64,000 nt of DNA from Gaiellasilicea sp963731615 (GTDB lineage: Bacteria > Actinomycetota > Thermoleophilia > Gaiellales > Gaiellaceae), in NCBI GenBank assembly GCA_963731615.1, contig CAVSWD010000001.1, forward strand, positions 310,001 to 374,000, given 5' to 3'. Made by a program: the position numbers and the translations under genes. Shown one piece after another: positions 1 to 8,186 of the stretch (position 1 is the stretch's first letter; every line of letters begins with the position of its first letter). The notes beneath the pieces were generated by a model that searched no databases, was not told the DNA's origin, and saw nothing but the letters and a program-made list of their open reading frames with translations.

Positions 1-632
1 AGCAACTGGACGCCGAGCCGGGCTCGGATCAGCTGATCGAGCTCGCCGAGCCCGAGCGGTCCGACCTCGATCCGCTCCGCGGCTTCGAAGCTCTCGAAAG
101 TCGAGCCGGTCCGCAGCGAAGCGAGGACGCGCACGGGTGCCTCGCCGAGCCTGCGCTGGGCGAACTCCAGGGCGCTCGCCGAGGGGGTGTCCAGCCACTG
201 AACGTCGTCGAGTGCGACGAGGATCGGTTCCTCGGTTGCCAGGCGCCGCAGCAGCTCGAGCAGCGCGGCACCCACCGCACGCTGGTCGGTGGGCTTTCCT
301 TTGGCTTCCTCGAGCAGCAGTGCGATCCGGAGCGCACGACGCTGCAGCGCCGGCAGGCCTCCGATCTCGTCGTGCGTCTCTGAGAGCAGATCGCCGAGAG
401 CGACGAACGAGAGGTCGCGCTCGGCCGCCGCCGGTCGCGCCTCGAGAACGCGAAAGCCTCGCTCGCGAGCGCGCTCGACACCGGCCCGCCACAGCGTGGT
501 CTTGCCGATCCCTGCCGCGCCCTCGAAGAGCAGGACACTGGACTGCTCTGTTTCGGACTCGAGGAACGAGCCAGCTCGAGCGAGCTCCCGCTCGCGGCCG
601 AACAGTGTGGTCACAAGCGAAGTTTCCGTCAT
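1..632 (-). CDS. AAA ATPase / LuxR-family regulator, N-terminal part
   Basis: Partial gene: the frame is open from an ATG at 632 to the left edge, giving about 210 residues. Residues 38-45 (GAAGIGKT) form a Walker A loop. Residues 137-148 (ILVALDDVQWLD) match the Walker B segment typical of the large ATP-binding LuxR (LAL/MalT-like) regulators, in which an N-terminal STAND-type ATPase precedes TPR-like repeats and a C-terminal LuxR helix-turn-helix. Those later domains lie outside the window, so the regulator assignment is by family resemblance. An adenylate-cyclase-type ATPase protein is an alternative. The frame has no stop in the window. Confidence 0.75.
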   Translation of the reverse strand, partial: MTETSLVTTLFGRERELARAGSFLESETEQSSVLLFEGAAGIGKTTLWRAGVERARERGFRVLEARPAAAERDLSFVALGDLLSETHDEIGGLPALQRRALRIALLLEEAKGKPTDQRAVGAALLELLRRLATEEPILVALDDVQWLDTPSASALEFAQRRLGEAPVRVLASLRTGSTFESFEAAERIEVGPLGLGELDQLIRARLGVQL

Positions 633-672
633 CCTTCCGCGGAAGGGAAGCTGACGAGAGAGCGTGAAGCCG

Positions 673-1572
673 CTACGGCTGCGTGTCGGCACCTCTTCGG
701 ACCACGGCCACGCTGACGAGCCGCGGCCCACGGCTGTCGATCAGCTCGAGATCGACCTCGTCGCCCGGGTCGCGGTCGGCGAGGAGCTTCGACAGGTCGG
801 CGGCCGAGTTGACGGGGACGTCGTCGGCGACGGTGATCACGTCGCCGACCGCGAGCTCGGCTTTCTCGCCGGGGCCGCCGGGGTAGACGACGGTGACGAC
901 GGCTCCCCGGATCGACGCATCGAGGCCGAGCTGCACCGCAGCCGCGTCGGTGTCGACGGAGCTGAACGCGATCCCGAGCCAGGCGTCGGTAGCCGGCGTC
1001 TGGTTGCGGATCCGCTCGATCACGGGCAGGGCGCCGTCGATCGCGATCGCGAAGCCCACGTTCTCGGCTTCGGCCAGCCGCACGCCCGCGGTGTTGATCC
1101 CGATCAGGCGCCCGAAGCGGTCGACGAGCGCGCCGCCGGAGTTGCCCGGGTTGATCGCGGCGTCCGTCTGCAGCAATCCCGTCAGGTCGCCGTTGCGGCC
1201 CTCGATCGTGCGGTCGAGGCCGGAGACGATTCCAGAGGTCACGCTCGGACCGCCGAGGCCGAGCGGGAACCCGACCGCGAAGACGGGGTCGCCGAGCCGC
1301 AGAGTCGATGAGCGGCCGACGCGGAGCGGGACGAGGTTGGTGGCCCCGACGCGGATCACGGCGAGGTCGCGCTCGGGCGCGGTGCCGATCACGGTGCCCG
1401 TCAGAGGGCGGCGGTGGAGCTCGTCGTTGAAGACGACCGTGACGCTGGTCGTGCCCTCGACGACGTGGTTGTTCGTGACGATGATCCCGCGCCGGTCGAG
1501 CACGACGCCTGAGCCGTCGCCCTCGCCGCCGCCGAAGGACTTCGTCCGGACGTTGACCACGGATGGGAGCAC
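673..1572 (-). CDS. HtrA/DegP-like serine protease with PDZ domain (5' end frameshifted)
   Basis: Trypsin-like protease of the HtrA family, expected outside the membrane. Numbered from the GTG at 1572, the triad is His36 (TNNHVVEG), Asp69 (ERDLAV) and Ser145 (NPGNSGGAL), followed by one PDZ domain at about 190-290. The frame continues upstream without a start to a stop at 1687-1689 and reads through family-like sequence (LTVSSLADTVDRV). The true 5' end is probably the lipoprotein signal ORF that starts at 1760 in another frame. That GTG overlaps the stop of the VWA gene as GTGA, so protease and VWA genes are translationally coupled. Likely a lipid-anchored or secreted protease acting with the MoxR/VWA operon. 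Confidence 0.85.
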   Translation of the reverse strand: MLPSVVNVRTKSFGGGEGDGSGVVLDRRGIIVTNNHVVEGTTSVTVVFNDELHRRPLTGTVIGTAPERDLAVIRVGATNLVPLRVGRSSTLRLGDPVFAVGFPLGLGGPSVTSGIVSGLDRTIEGRNGDLTGLLQTDAAINPGNSGGALVDRFGRLIGINTAGVRLAEAENVGFAIAIDGALPVIERIRNQTPATDAWLGIAFSSVDTDAAAVQLGLDASIRGAVVTVVYPGGPGEKAELAVGDVITVADDVPVNSAADLSKLLADRDPGDEVDLELIDSRGPRLVSVAVVRRGADTQP

Positions 1573-1604
1573 GCGGTCGACCGTGTCGGCGAGCGAGCTG
1601 ACGG

Positions 1605-1760
1605 TCAGATCGGGGGGAGGCGGCTGCTCCTCGGGGAACGTGACGGCTCGGGCGGTGTCGTCCGCGTCGCGGTCGTCGCACCGGTCTCACTCTCGTCATC
1701 GCCTGTGCAACCTGCCAGCGTGAGCGCAGCGAGGGCGAGGACGACGGCGAGCGCCCTCAC
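1605..1760 (-). other. Detached lipoprotein signal peptide of the HtrA gene (frameshift fragment)
   Basis: A 51-codon frame starts with GTG at 1760, overlapping the preceding stop as GTGA. It begins with a hydrophobic stretch and a lipobox (TLAGC, Cys18), then a Thr/Asp-rich linker, before running into out-of-frame sequence and a stop at 1605-1607. The downstream protease frame lacks any signal peptide. One indel at about 1640-1690 would join the two into a normal lipoprotein protease. Confidence 0.65.
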
Positions 1761-2719
1761 GGGAGCCTCGGGAACGTGACGACGCCGATCGCGGAGGCAA
1801 CGAGCAGCAGCAGGATGCCGCCACCCAGGAATGCGAACGTCACCTCCTCCTTTCGCTTGACCTTGCTGACGAGCGATCCCATCGATTTGTAGGCATCGCG
1901 CAGGTCGCCGGCGCTCTGCGCCTCGTAGAAGCGGCCGCCCGTGACGGCTGCGATCTGACGCATCGTCGGCTTGTCGGGCGGCACCGGGATCACGCGCGAC
2001 GCGCCGAAGCGGTTGAACTCGACGACGCCCTCGGGGGTGCCGAGCGCCACCGTGTAGACGGGAATCTTGAACGACTTGGCGCGCGCAGCGCCTTCGAGCG
2101 GCAGCAGTATGCCCTCGGTCTGCGAGCCGTCCGAGAGCAGCAGGATCGCAGCCGGCCGGTCACGCCCGGCGCTACCGGCCTCAGCGGCGCGGGCGACCTC
2201 GACGCCGCGGGCGATCCCGTCGCCGATCGCGGTGCCGCGCTGCGGGTAGAGGTAGTCGATCGCGTCGATCGCGAGCTGTCGGTCCTCGGTCGCCGGAGCG
2301 GCCACCTCGGCGGTCTCGGAGAACGCGACGACGCCGACCTGGAAGCGCTCCGGCAGGCCCTTCATGAACTCCCGCACGACCTTCTGCGCAGCCTCGAGAC
2401 GCGTCGGCTTCACGTCCTCGGCCTGCATCGAGCCGGAGACGTCGATCACGAGCACGACCGTTGCCTCCTCGCGGTCGGCGAGCCGGTTCATGCTCGGCCG
2501 GGCGAACCCGACGAGGAGTGCTGCGAGCGCGAGCAGGAAGAGAGCGAGTCCGGCGTACCGCCGCCACGAACGTGTGCTCTCGACCACGCTCGCGAGCACA
2601 TCCAGATTGGTGTAGCGGACGGCGTAGCGGCTGGGGCGCCGCTGCAGGTAGCGAAAGCCGAGCACGAGCAGCGGCAGCGCGAGCAGCCCGAGCAGTAGCC
2701 AGGGGCTGGCGAAGCTCAT
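1757..2719 (-). CDS. VWA-domain membrane protein (BatA-like)
   Basis: 320 residues. Two N-terminal membrane helices (about 8-24 and 57-73) are followed by a von Willebrand A domain with an intact MIDAS motif (DVSGS, residues 93-97) and a C-terminal membrane helix near 295-315. This is the BatA/BatB-type layout found beside MoxR ATPases and DUF58 proteins. Start ATG 2719 overlaps the upstream stop as ATGA. The frame is open much further upstream, but that part is antisense-like and the membrane topology supports this start. Likely role: metal-dependent protein-protein interaction at the membrane, under MoxR control. Confidence 0.85.
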   Translation of the reverse strand: MSFASPWLLLGLLALPLLVLGFRYLQRRPSRYAVRYTNLDVLASVVESTRSWRRYAGLALFLLALAALLVGFARPSMNRLADREEATVVLVIDVSGSMQAEDVKPTRLEAAQKVVREFMKGLPERFQVGVVAFSETAEVAAPATEDRQLAIDAIDYLYPQRGTAIGDGIARGVEVARAAEAGSAGRDRPAAILLLSDGSQTEGILLPLEGAARAKSFKIPVYTVALGTPEGVVEFNRFGASRVIPVPPDKPTMRQIAAVTGGRFYEAQSAGDLRDAYKSMGSLVSKVKRKEEVTFAFLGGGILLLLVASAIGVVTFPRLP

Positions 2720-3426
2720 CTTGCGTTCCTGGCGCAGATTGCGTGCACCTGCAGCTCGACCCGCACTCCGGTCGGCCGCGTGACGCCCGATCGCACCGTC
2801 ACCACGAGCCGGTCGCCCGCGCGGCGGGAGAAGGCTCGCACCGAGCCGAGGACGGCCGCCGACGGGGCCGCGCGCGTGCGGAACGCCACCGCCTGCGAGG
2901 ACGAGAGCAACCGCTCGCCCGGAAGGCAGGCGTGCTGTACGCGGACGGTGGCGCGCACGGCGACGTTCACCGACTTGACGCGCCGGATCGCCGCCTCTTC
3001 CACCGGGGCGACCGCGGTCAGGCTGCGGCTCGGGTGCGCGATCGTGCGGCCGCGCGCGCCGCCGCCTCCGCCCGGAATGCAGCCGAGGAGCGGCCGGAAG
3101 CCCGCAAGCCGGCTCGTCGTCCTGGCGACGAAGACGGCCGCGCGTCCGGTCGTGACACCTGGGCCGACAGGCCCGCCGAGCGTCCCGAGAAAGGTGATCT
3201 CGAGCGGGCCGCTTCGGTCGGAGTCGAGCCCGCCGATCACCTGGCCGCGGCCGGGGCAGGCGAGCTGCCAGTAGGTCGGCGTGCCGCCGCCCGGCACCTG
3301 AACCCAGGGGCCTGCGACCGGGATGCAGACGAGCAAACCGTCGCACTCGCGGCCGGCGGAGGCGCTCGCAGGCGCGATCGCCGCGACGGCGGCGGCGACG
3401 ACGAGAACGGGGAGGAGGCGGATCAC
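2716..3426 (-). CDS. Secreted protein of unknown function within the MoxR/VWA operon
   Basis: 236 residues starting at GTG 3426, which overlaps the stop of the upstream VWA gene (GTGA); its own stop overlaps the next ATG (ATGA). Residues 1-24 are a typical cleavable signal peptide (hydrophobic Ala/Val core, ASASA end). The mature part has scattered cysteines, a Gly-rich stretch (GGGGG) and beta-rich C-terminal sequence. I recognise no domain. Its position between two VWA genes suggests it is a partner or client of the complex; that is inference. Confidence 0.75.
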   Translation of the reverse strand: MIRLLPVLVVAAAVAAIAPASASAGRECDGLLVCIPVAGPWVQVPGGGTPTYWQLACPGRGQVIGGLDSDRSGPLEITFLGTLGGPVGPGVTTGRAAVFVARTTSRLAGFRPLLGCIPGGGGGARGRTIAHPSRSLTAVAPVEEAAIRRVKSVNVAVRATVRVQHACLPGERLLSSSQAVAFRTRAAPSAAVLGSVRAFSRRAGDRLVVTVRSGVTRPTGVRVELQVHAICARNAR

Positions 3427-4385
3427 GGCAGCCTCCCGAAGAGGAGCGCCGACATCGCGCCGGCGGCCAGCAGCAGGGCAGCGCCGGCGGCGGCGAACGC
3501 GGCGGTGATCTCGCGCTCTTCCTTCACGTGCCCGACGCGCGAGCCGAGATCGTCGTAGACGGCGCTCAGCTGGGCGGCGGTCGGCGCGGCGTAGAAGCGC
3601 CCACCGGTCGCCTGCGCCACCCGGCGCAGCGTCGGCGCGTCGGGCGGAACCGTCACTCGGGTCGTGAAGCCCTCGGCGTCGACGACCTCGACGACACCGT
3701 TCGCGGTGCCGAACGCGACCGTGTAGACCGGGATCTTCAAGCGCCTCGCCCGCAGCGCCGCCGGTACCGGCTCGAGCACGCCCTGGGTCTGCGCGCCGTC
3801 CGAGAGGACGAGAATCGCCGCCGGCGGCCGCTGCCCGTCCTCGATGCGCACTCGCCGCGCGACCTGGACGGCCCGGGCGATTCCCTCGCCGAGCGCCGTC
3901 CCGTCGCCGGGGCGCAGGTTCTTGAGCGCCCGCTTCGCCGCCTCGCGGTTCGCGGTCGCCGGGAGGACCGTGTTCGCCGTCTGAGCGAACGAGACCATCC
4001 CCACACGGTACGTCTCCGGCAGCTTGTCGATGAAGCGGCCGACGACTTGCTGCGCGACAGCGAGGCGGCTCGGCGGCACGTCCTTCGCCAGCATCGACTT
4101 CGAGGTATCCATCGTCAGCACCACAGTCGCCTCCTCGCGCTCCACCGTCAGGTTTGCATGCGGCCGCGCGAAGCCGACGGCGAGAATGGCGAGCGCGAGC
4201 AGCGCCAGTGCGGGGGGCAGGTGGCGAAGCCAGCCGGGCCTGCGGCCGACGAGATTGGGGACGAGGGCGGGGCTCGCGAAAGCCGCGGCCTGGCGCTCGC
4301 GCCTGCGCTCGAGCAGGATGTAGCCGACGACCGCCAGCGGCACGGCCAGCAGCGCGAGCAGCGCGAGCGGCCACTCGAAGCTCAT
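3423..4385 (-). CDS. VWA-domain membrane protein (BatA-like), upstream copy
   Basis: 320 residues, the same length and layout as the VWA protein at 1757-2719: two N-terminal membrane helices (about 7-23 and 57-73), a VWA domain with MIDAS residues Asp93, Ser95 and Ser97 (DTSKS), and a C-terminal helix. The two are clearly paralogues with a matching conserved stretch (EREEATVVL / DREEATVVL) before the MIDAS, probably from tandem duplication. ATG 4385 lies 7 bases after the DUF58 stop. Part of the coupled MoxR operon. Confidence 0.85.
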   Translation of the reverse strand: MSFEWPLALLALLAVPLAVVGYILLERRRERQAAAFASPALVPNLVGRRPGWLRHLPPALALLALAILAVGFARPHANLTVEREEATVVLTMDTSKSMLAKDVPPSRLAVAQQVVGRFIDKLPETYRVGMVSFAQTANTVLPATANREAAKRALKNLRPGDGTALGEGIARAVQVARRVRIEDGQRPPAAILVLSDGAQTQGVLEPVPAALRARRLKIPVYTVAFGTANGVVEVVDAEGFTTRVTVPPDAPTLRRVAQATGGRFYAAPTAAQLSAVYDDLGSRVGHVKEEREITAAFAAAGAALLLAAGAMSALLFGRLP

Positions 4386-4392
4386 CCGAGCC

Positions 4393-5328
4393 TCATCGCC
4401 GGCCTCCGCGCCGGCGCAGGTGCTGCGCGAGCGGCCGCAGCCAGTCCCCTGCGGTCGAGAGGACGACATGCCCGACGCCGAGCGAGGAGAACTCGCGCGC
4501 GATCTCGGCCCGCTCGGCCGCAGCGGCCTGCGCGAACCGCTCGCGCAGCCGCGCACTCGCGGTGTCGACGCGCAGCTGCCGGCCGGTCTCGGGGTCGACG
4601 AGGCGCAGCTCGCCCACGTTCGGCAGCGTCTCCTCGCGCGGGTCGCGAATCTCGATCGCGAGCACGTCGTGGCCGCCCGCGAGCTGGAGTAGCGGCGAGC
4701 GCCAGTCGCGGGGCCCGCGGAAGTCGGAGACGACGGCGACGAGCGAGCGCTGCCGGGCGAGCCGGGAGACGAGTCTCAGCGACGTGCCGAGCGAGGTCGC
4801 GCCGCCTCCTTCGAGCAGCGGCTCATTCCGCAGCGAGAGCAGCAGGCCGAGCATCCCCGCCCGGCCCTGCCGTGGCGGGATCGTCTGTGAGTTGCCGTCG
4901 CCGAAGGTGACGAGACCGAGCCTGTTGCCGCGCCGGCTCGCGAGGTGCCCGAGCGCGAGCGCGACGCCCTCTGCCACGTCGGCTTTCCTCCGCTCGACGG
5001 TTCCGAAGGACATCGACGCCGAGACGTCGAGCGCGAGCCAAGTGACGAGCACCCGCTCGGCCATGTCGACGCGCACGTGCGTCTCGCCGGTGCGGGCGGT
5101 CACATTCCACTCGATCCGGCGAACGTCGTCGCCAGGGATGTAGGGGCGTACCTGCGCCAGCTCGCTGCCCGCACCGAGCAGAGAGGAACGATGGTCGCCC
5201 GCGAGCATCCCCTCGATCCGCCGGCCGATCGTCAGGTCGAGGGCGCGGAGCAGCGGCTCCGGCAGCGGGCCCGGCCCGGGGCGGTCGGGTGTGCGCGCGA
5301 GCGCGTTCGCCTCGGGGGCGATGGTCAA
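4393..5328 (-). CDS. DUF58 family protein
   Basis: 311 residues. DUF58 proteins are VWA-like and almost always follow MoxR ATPases. The family signature is visible (RPYIPGDDVRRIEWNVTAR, about residues 61-79), followed by a VWA-like fold with DVSASM near 100. No membrane helix is seen, so probably cytoplasmic. ATG 5328 overlaps the moxR stop as ATGA. Likely couples the ATPase to the VWA membrane proteins. Confidence 0.88.
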   Translation of the reverse strand: MTIAPEANALARTPDRPGPGPLPEPLLRALDLTIGRRIEGMLAGDHRSSLLGAGSELAQVRPYIPGDDVRRIEWNVTARTGETHVRVDMAERVLVTWLALDVSASMSFGTVERRKADVAEGVALALGHLASRRGNRLGLVTFGDGNSQTIPPRQGRAGMLGLLLSLRNEPLLEGGGATSLGTSLRLVSRLARQRSLVAVVSDFRGPRDWRSPLLQLAGGHDVLAIEIRDPREETLPNVGELRLVDPETGRQLRVDTASARLRERFAQAAAAERAEIAREFSSLGVGHVVLSTAGDWLRPLAQHLRRRGGRR

Positions 5329-6332
5329 GCCGCGGTCACTCGCTTGCTCAGGTCGAGCTCGGGCGCTTGCACCTTGGCGAGCACCGCGTCGAGGATGTGG
5401 TCGGCGTCGACCTGCTCGGCGAGCGCCTGGTAGCTCAGCACCAGCCGGTGTCGCAGCGCGTCCTTCGCCAGCGCTTCCACGTCCTGCACTACGGCGTAAT
5501 CGCGTCCGCGGATGAACGCGAGCGCCCGCGCCGACTGGACGAGGCTGATCGGGCCGCGCGGGCTGGCGCCGAACGAGACGTACGGCGCGAGCTCACCCAG
5601 CCCGTAGGTGCCCGGCTCGCGGGTCGCCGTGGCGAGCTGCACGGTGTAGCTGATCAGGCCCGGATCGACATAGACCGCGGCGGTCGACGCCTGCAGGTCG
5701 CGCAGGCGCTCCAGCTCGAGCACGCGCCGCAGCTCCGGCGCCGCCACGAGCGAGCGCTGGACGACGGTCAGCTCCTGGTCGTGCTCGGGGTAGCCGACGA
5801 GGATCTTGAGCATGAAGCGGTCGACCTGAGCCTCCGGGAGCGGGTACGTCCCCTCCGACTCGATCGGGTTCTGGGTCGCCATGACGAGAAACGGCTGCGG
5901 CACCAGATGGGTGTCCTGGCCGATCGTCACCTGGCGCTCCTGCATCACCTCGAGCAGGGCCGACTGCACCTTGGCCGGCGCGCGGTTGATCTCGTCCGCG
6001 AGCAGGAAGTTGCAGAAGACGGGGCCGAGCTCGGTGTCGAACTCGCCGCTACCCGGGCGGTAGATGCGCGTGCCGACGAGGTCCGACGGGACGAGGTCGG
6101 GCGTGAACTGGATCCGCTGGAAGCTGCCGCCCAGGACCTGCGCGGTCGTCTTGATCGTCAGCGTCTTCGCCAGGCCGGGCACGCCCTCGATCAGGAGGTG
6201 GCCGCCGGCGAGCAGGCAGACGAGCACGCGCTCGAGCATCGCGTCCTGCCCCGCGATCACCCGCTTGATCTCGAAGAGGGCCTGTTCGAGCAGCTCGCGC
6301 TGCTCGTCCGCGCCGAGGGTCTTCTCGCTCAC
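5325..6332 (-). CDS. MoxR-family AAA+ ATPase
   Basis: 335 residues. Walker A at 50-57 (GVPGLAKT), Walker B at about 110-117 (LLADEINR), and the MoxR signature continuing (APAKVQSALLEVMQE). MoxR ATPases act as chaperones that remodel or activate VWA-containing complexes. First gene of the coupled run moxR - DUF58 - VWA - secreted protein - VWA - HtrA. It starts 58 bases after a frameshifted membrane-protein gene on the same strand. Confidence 0.93.
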   Translation of the reverse strand: MSEKTLGADEQRELLEQALFEIKRVIAGQDAMLERVLVCLLAGGHLLIEGVPGLAKTLTIKTTAQVLGGSFQRIQFTPDLVPSDLVGTRIYRPGSGEFDTELGPVFCNFLLADEINRAPAKVQSALLEVMQERQVTIGQDTHLVPQPFLVMATQNPIESEGTYPLPEAQVDRFMLKILVGYPEHDQELTVVQRSLVAAPELRRVLELERLRDLQASTAAVYVDPGLISYTVQLATATREPGTYGLGELAPYVSFGASPRGPISLVQSARALAFIRGRDYAVVQDVEALAKDALRHRLVLSYQALAEQVDADHILDAVLAKVQAPELDLSKRVTAA

Positions 6333-6390
6333 CGGTCGCTCCTTGCTCGAGGGTATGGATCAAGTCAAGCAAACCCCGATTGAGAGACGG

Positions 6391-6811
6391 TTAAGAATTC
6401 TTGGCCGGTCGGCGTACGAGCGAGCCGAGCACGGCGCCGAAGAGCGCGTGCACGGCGACCTCCTGGCCGAAGACGCGGCGGTTCCGGAGCAGACGGCGGC
6501 CACGCGCCGCTGCGCCGGTCGGGATGGAAGCGGTCGACCACCACCATCCCGGGCCAGAGGGCGGCGTTCTCGAGCTCGGCTGCGACGATCCCGGTCTTCC
6601 AGCCGCGCAGGCCGAGCCGTCTGAACGCGACGCCGGCCGCGGCGCCGTTCGCGAGATGCAGCGCGATCCCGGCGGCGCGCCAGTACCGCCGCGAGAGCGG
6701 CGCGCCGAGCAGGCGCACGTCGGAGTAGTTCGTCCGGAAGAGGCGCTGCGCGAGCGGCTCGGCGGCGACCCAGGTGGCCGCCGCCGTCGCTCCCGCGAGC
6801 GCCGCCCGCAC
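6391..6811 (-). CDS. Small membrane protein of unknown function (frameshifted)
   Basis: Best start is GTG 6811, preceded by GGAG and lying just after the SRPBCC stop at 6819. The first frame gives about 100 residues with hydrophobic helices and conserved-looking text ending VVVDRFHPDRR, then becomes Arg/Pro-rich noise. The sensible C-terminus (VAVHALFGAVLGSLVRRP) lies in the next frame and stops at 6391-6393 (TAA). One indel near 6505 would restore about 140 residues with several membrane segments. Family not recognised. Confidence 0.6.
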
Positions 6812-6818
6812 GTCTCCG

Positions 6819-7280
6819 TCAGTCGGACGGATTCTCGACCTCGCCACGCCACGCGCCGCTCTCGGCACCGCGCGACTCGATCAGCTCCTTGAAGCGCTTC
6901 AGGTCGCCCTGGACGCGCCGACCGTCCATGCCGAGCGTCGAGCCGATCTTCTCGGTGACGCCCTCGGGCTCCCAGTCCATCTGCACCATCACGCGCGTCT
7001 GCGCGTCGTCGATGCGGTGGAAGGTGACGACGCCGGCGTTGCCCTTGCCGCTCGTCGCGTTCCAGGCGACACGGTGGTCGGCGTGCTGCTCGGTGATCTC
7101 CGCGTCCCACTCCTGACGCTGGCCACCGACCTCGGCGACCCAGCGCAGGTGCGTATCGTCGACCTGCCGGACCTCCTCGATCCCCTCCATGAACTGCGGG
7201 AACTCCTCGAACTGCGTCCACTGGTTGTACGCCGTCTCGACCGGGACCTCGACGTCGATCGACTCTTCAATCCGTGCCAT
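6819..7280 (-). CDS. SRPBCC (START-like) family protein
   Basis: 153 residues with a polyketide-cyclase/START-like fold, recognised from the opening (ESIDVEVPVETAYNQWTQF) and following FPQFMEGI motif, common in actinobacterial cyclase/dehydrase proteins. Such proteins bind hydrophobic ligands; no specific ligand can be inferred. ATG 7280 is preceded by GAGGGG. Divergent from the MerR-DICT/photolyase operon across a 79-base spacer, so possibly co-regulated with it. Confidence 0.85.
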   Translation of the reverse strand: MARIEESIDVEVPVETAYNQWTQFEEFPQFMEGIEEVRQVDDTHLRWVAEVGGQRQEWDAEITEQHADHRVAWNATSGKGNAGVVTFHRIDDAQTRVMVQMDWEPEGVTEKIGSTLGMDGRRVQGDLKRFKELIESRGAESGAWRGEVENPSD

Positions 7281-7359
7281 GTGACCCCTCCTTGCTCGTT
7301 TGTGATCCGAACCATACTGTTTCCTATGTGGAGCTTTGGATAAACATCCTGTTGAGAAA
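7281..7359. promoter_or_regulatory. Divergent spacer between SRPBCC and MerR-DICT genes
   Basis: The 79-base spacer is AT-rich compared with its surroundings and carries the promoters for both directions. A small palindrome (GGAT-AAAC-ATCC, 7338-7349) lies 11 bases before the MerR ATG and could be part of an operator. No convincing -35/-10 pair was identified. Confidence 0.4.
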
Positions 7360-8186
7360 ATGAACGCGACCCTGACAATCGGACAGGTCGCGGAGCGGAC
7401 GAGCGTGTCCGTTCCGACGCTGCGCACGTGGGAGGAGCGGCACGGCTTTCCCCGCCCGAGCGCCTGGCGAGCGGCCACCGCCGCTACCGCGAGCGCGACT
7501 GCGAGGCGGTGCTCGAGATCGTCAGGCTGCGCGGCTCCGGCCTGTCGCTCGAGGCTGCGATCGGGCGGGTTCTGCGTGAGTCCGAGCCGCTCCAGACGTC
7601 GCTCTTCGCCGGTCTCCGGGCTCGGCGGCCCGAGCTGGCACCGTGGCTCGTGCGCAAGCAGTCGCTCGTCGCGATCAGCCGGGCGATCGAGGACGAGTGC
7701 GCCGTGCGCGCCGAGCCGGGGGTGCTGATCGGGAGCTTTCAGAGCGAGCGCTTCTACCGCGCGGCCGAGCCCCGCTGGCGCGAGCTGGCGCGGACGATGT
7801 CGCTGTCGCTCGTCTTCGCCGACTTCGAGCGCCTGCGCGAGCCGGCCGGCGCGCCTGTAGAGGTCCCGATCGACCGAGCGTCGCCGCTCTCGCGGGAGTG
7901 GGCGATCGTGTCGGACGGACCGGGTTTCGCCGCCTGCCTCGTGGCCTGGGAACGGCCCGGCCAGGGGCGCGTCGCGGATCGCCGCCGCCGCTTCGAGGCG
8001 ATCTGGTCGGCCGAGCCGGAGCTCGTCCGGCAGGCGACGGCGATCGCGCTCGGGCTCGTCTCCGGCTCGGCGCCCCAACTCGCTGCTCGGGCGCGTGAGC
8101 AGCTCGGCGAGCCGCGGGCACCCGACGCCGCGACGCTCCGCTCCGCGACGGCCCTGACCAACCGGATCGTGTCGTACCTCGCGTGA
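7360..8186 (+). CDS. MerR-family regulator with DICT sensory domain (frameshifted)
   Basis: From ATG 7360 the first frame gives a MerR helix-turn-helix (LTIGQVAERTSVSVPTLRTW) up to about 7455. The remaining DNA-binding part (ERLASGHRRYRERD) and the rest of the protein lie in another frame to the stop at 8186. One missing C in the CCC run at 7455-7457 explains it. The C-terminal part resembles the DICT domain, found in regulators and linked to light responses. It sits directly upstream of, and overlaps, a photolyase gene, so it probably controls the light/UV operon; MerR-type LitR/CarH regulators play that role elsewhere, but use a B12 domain instead. Confidence 0.75.

Noticed and set aside
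629..1699. Long minus-strand frame over the HtrA gene
   Set aside because: Arg/Pro-rich low-complexity translation in a shifted frame of a real protease; typical of GC-rich DNA.
3427..4374. N-terminal extension of the secreted protein at 2716-3426
   Set aside because: The extension is antisense-like noise across the VWA gene; the GTG at 3426 with GTGA overlap and signal peptide is clearly the start.
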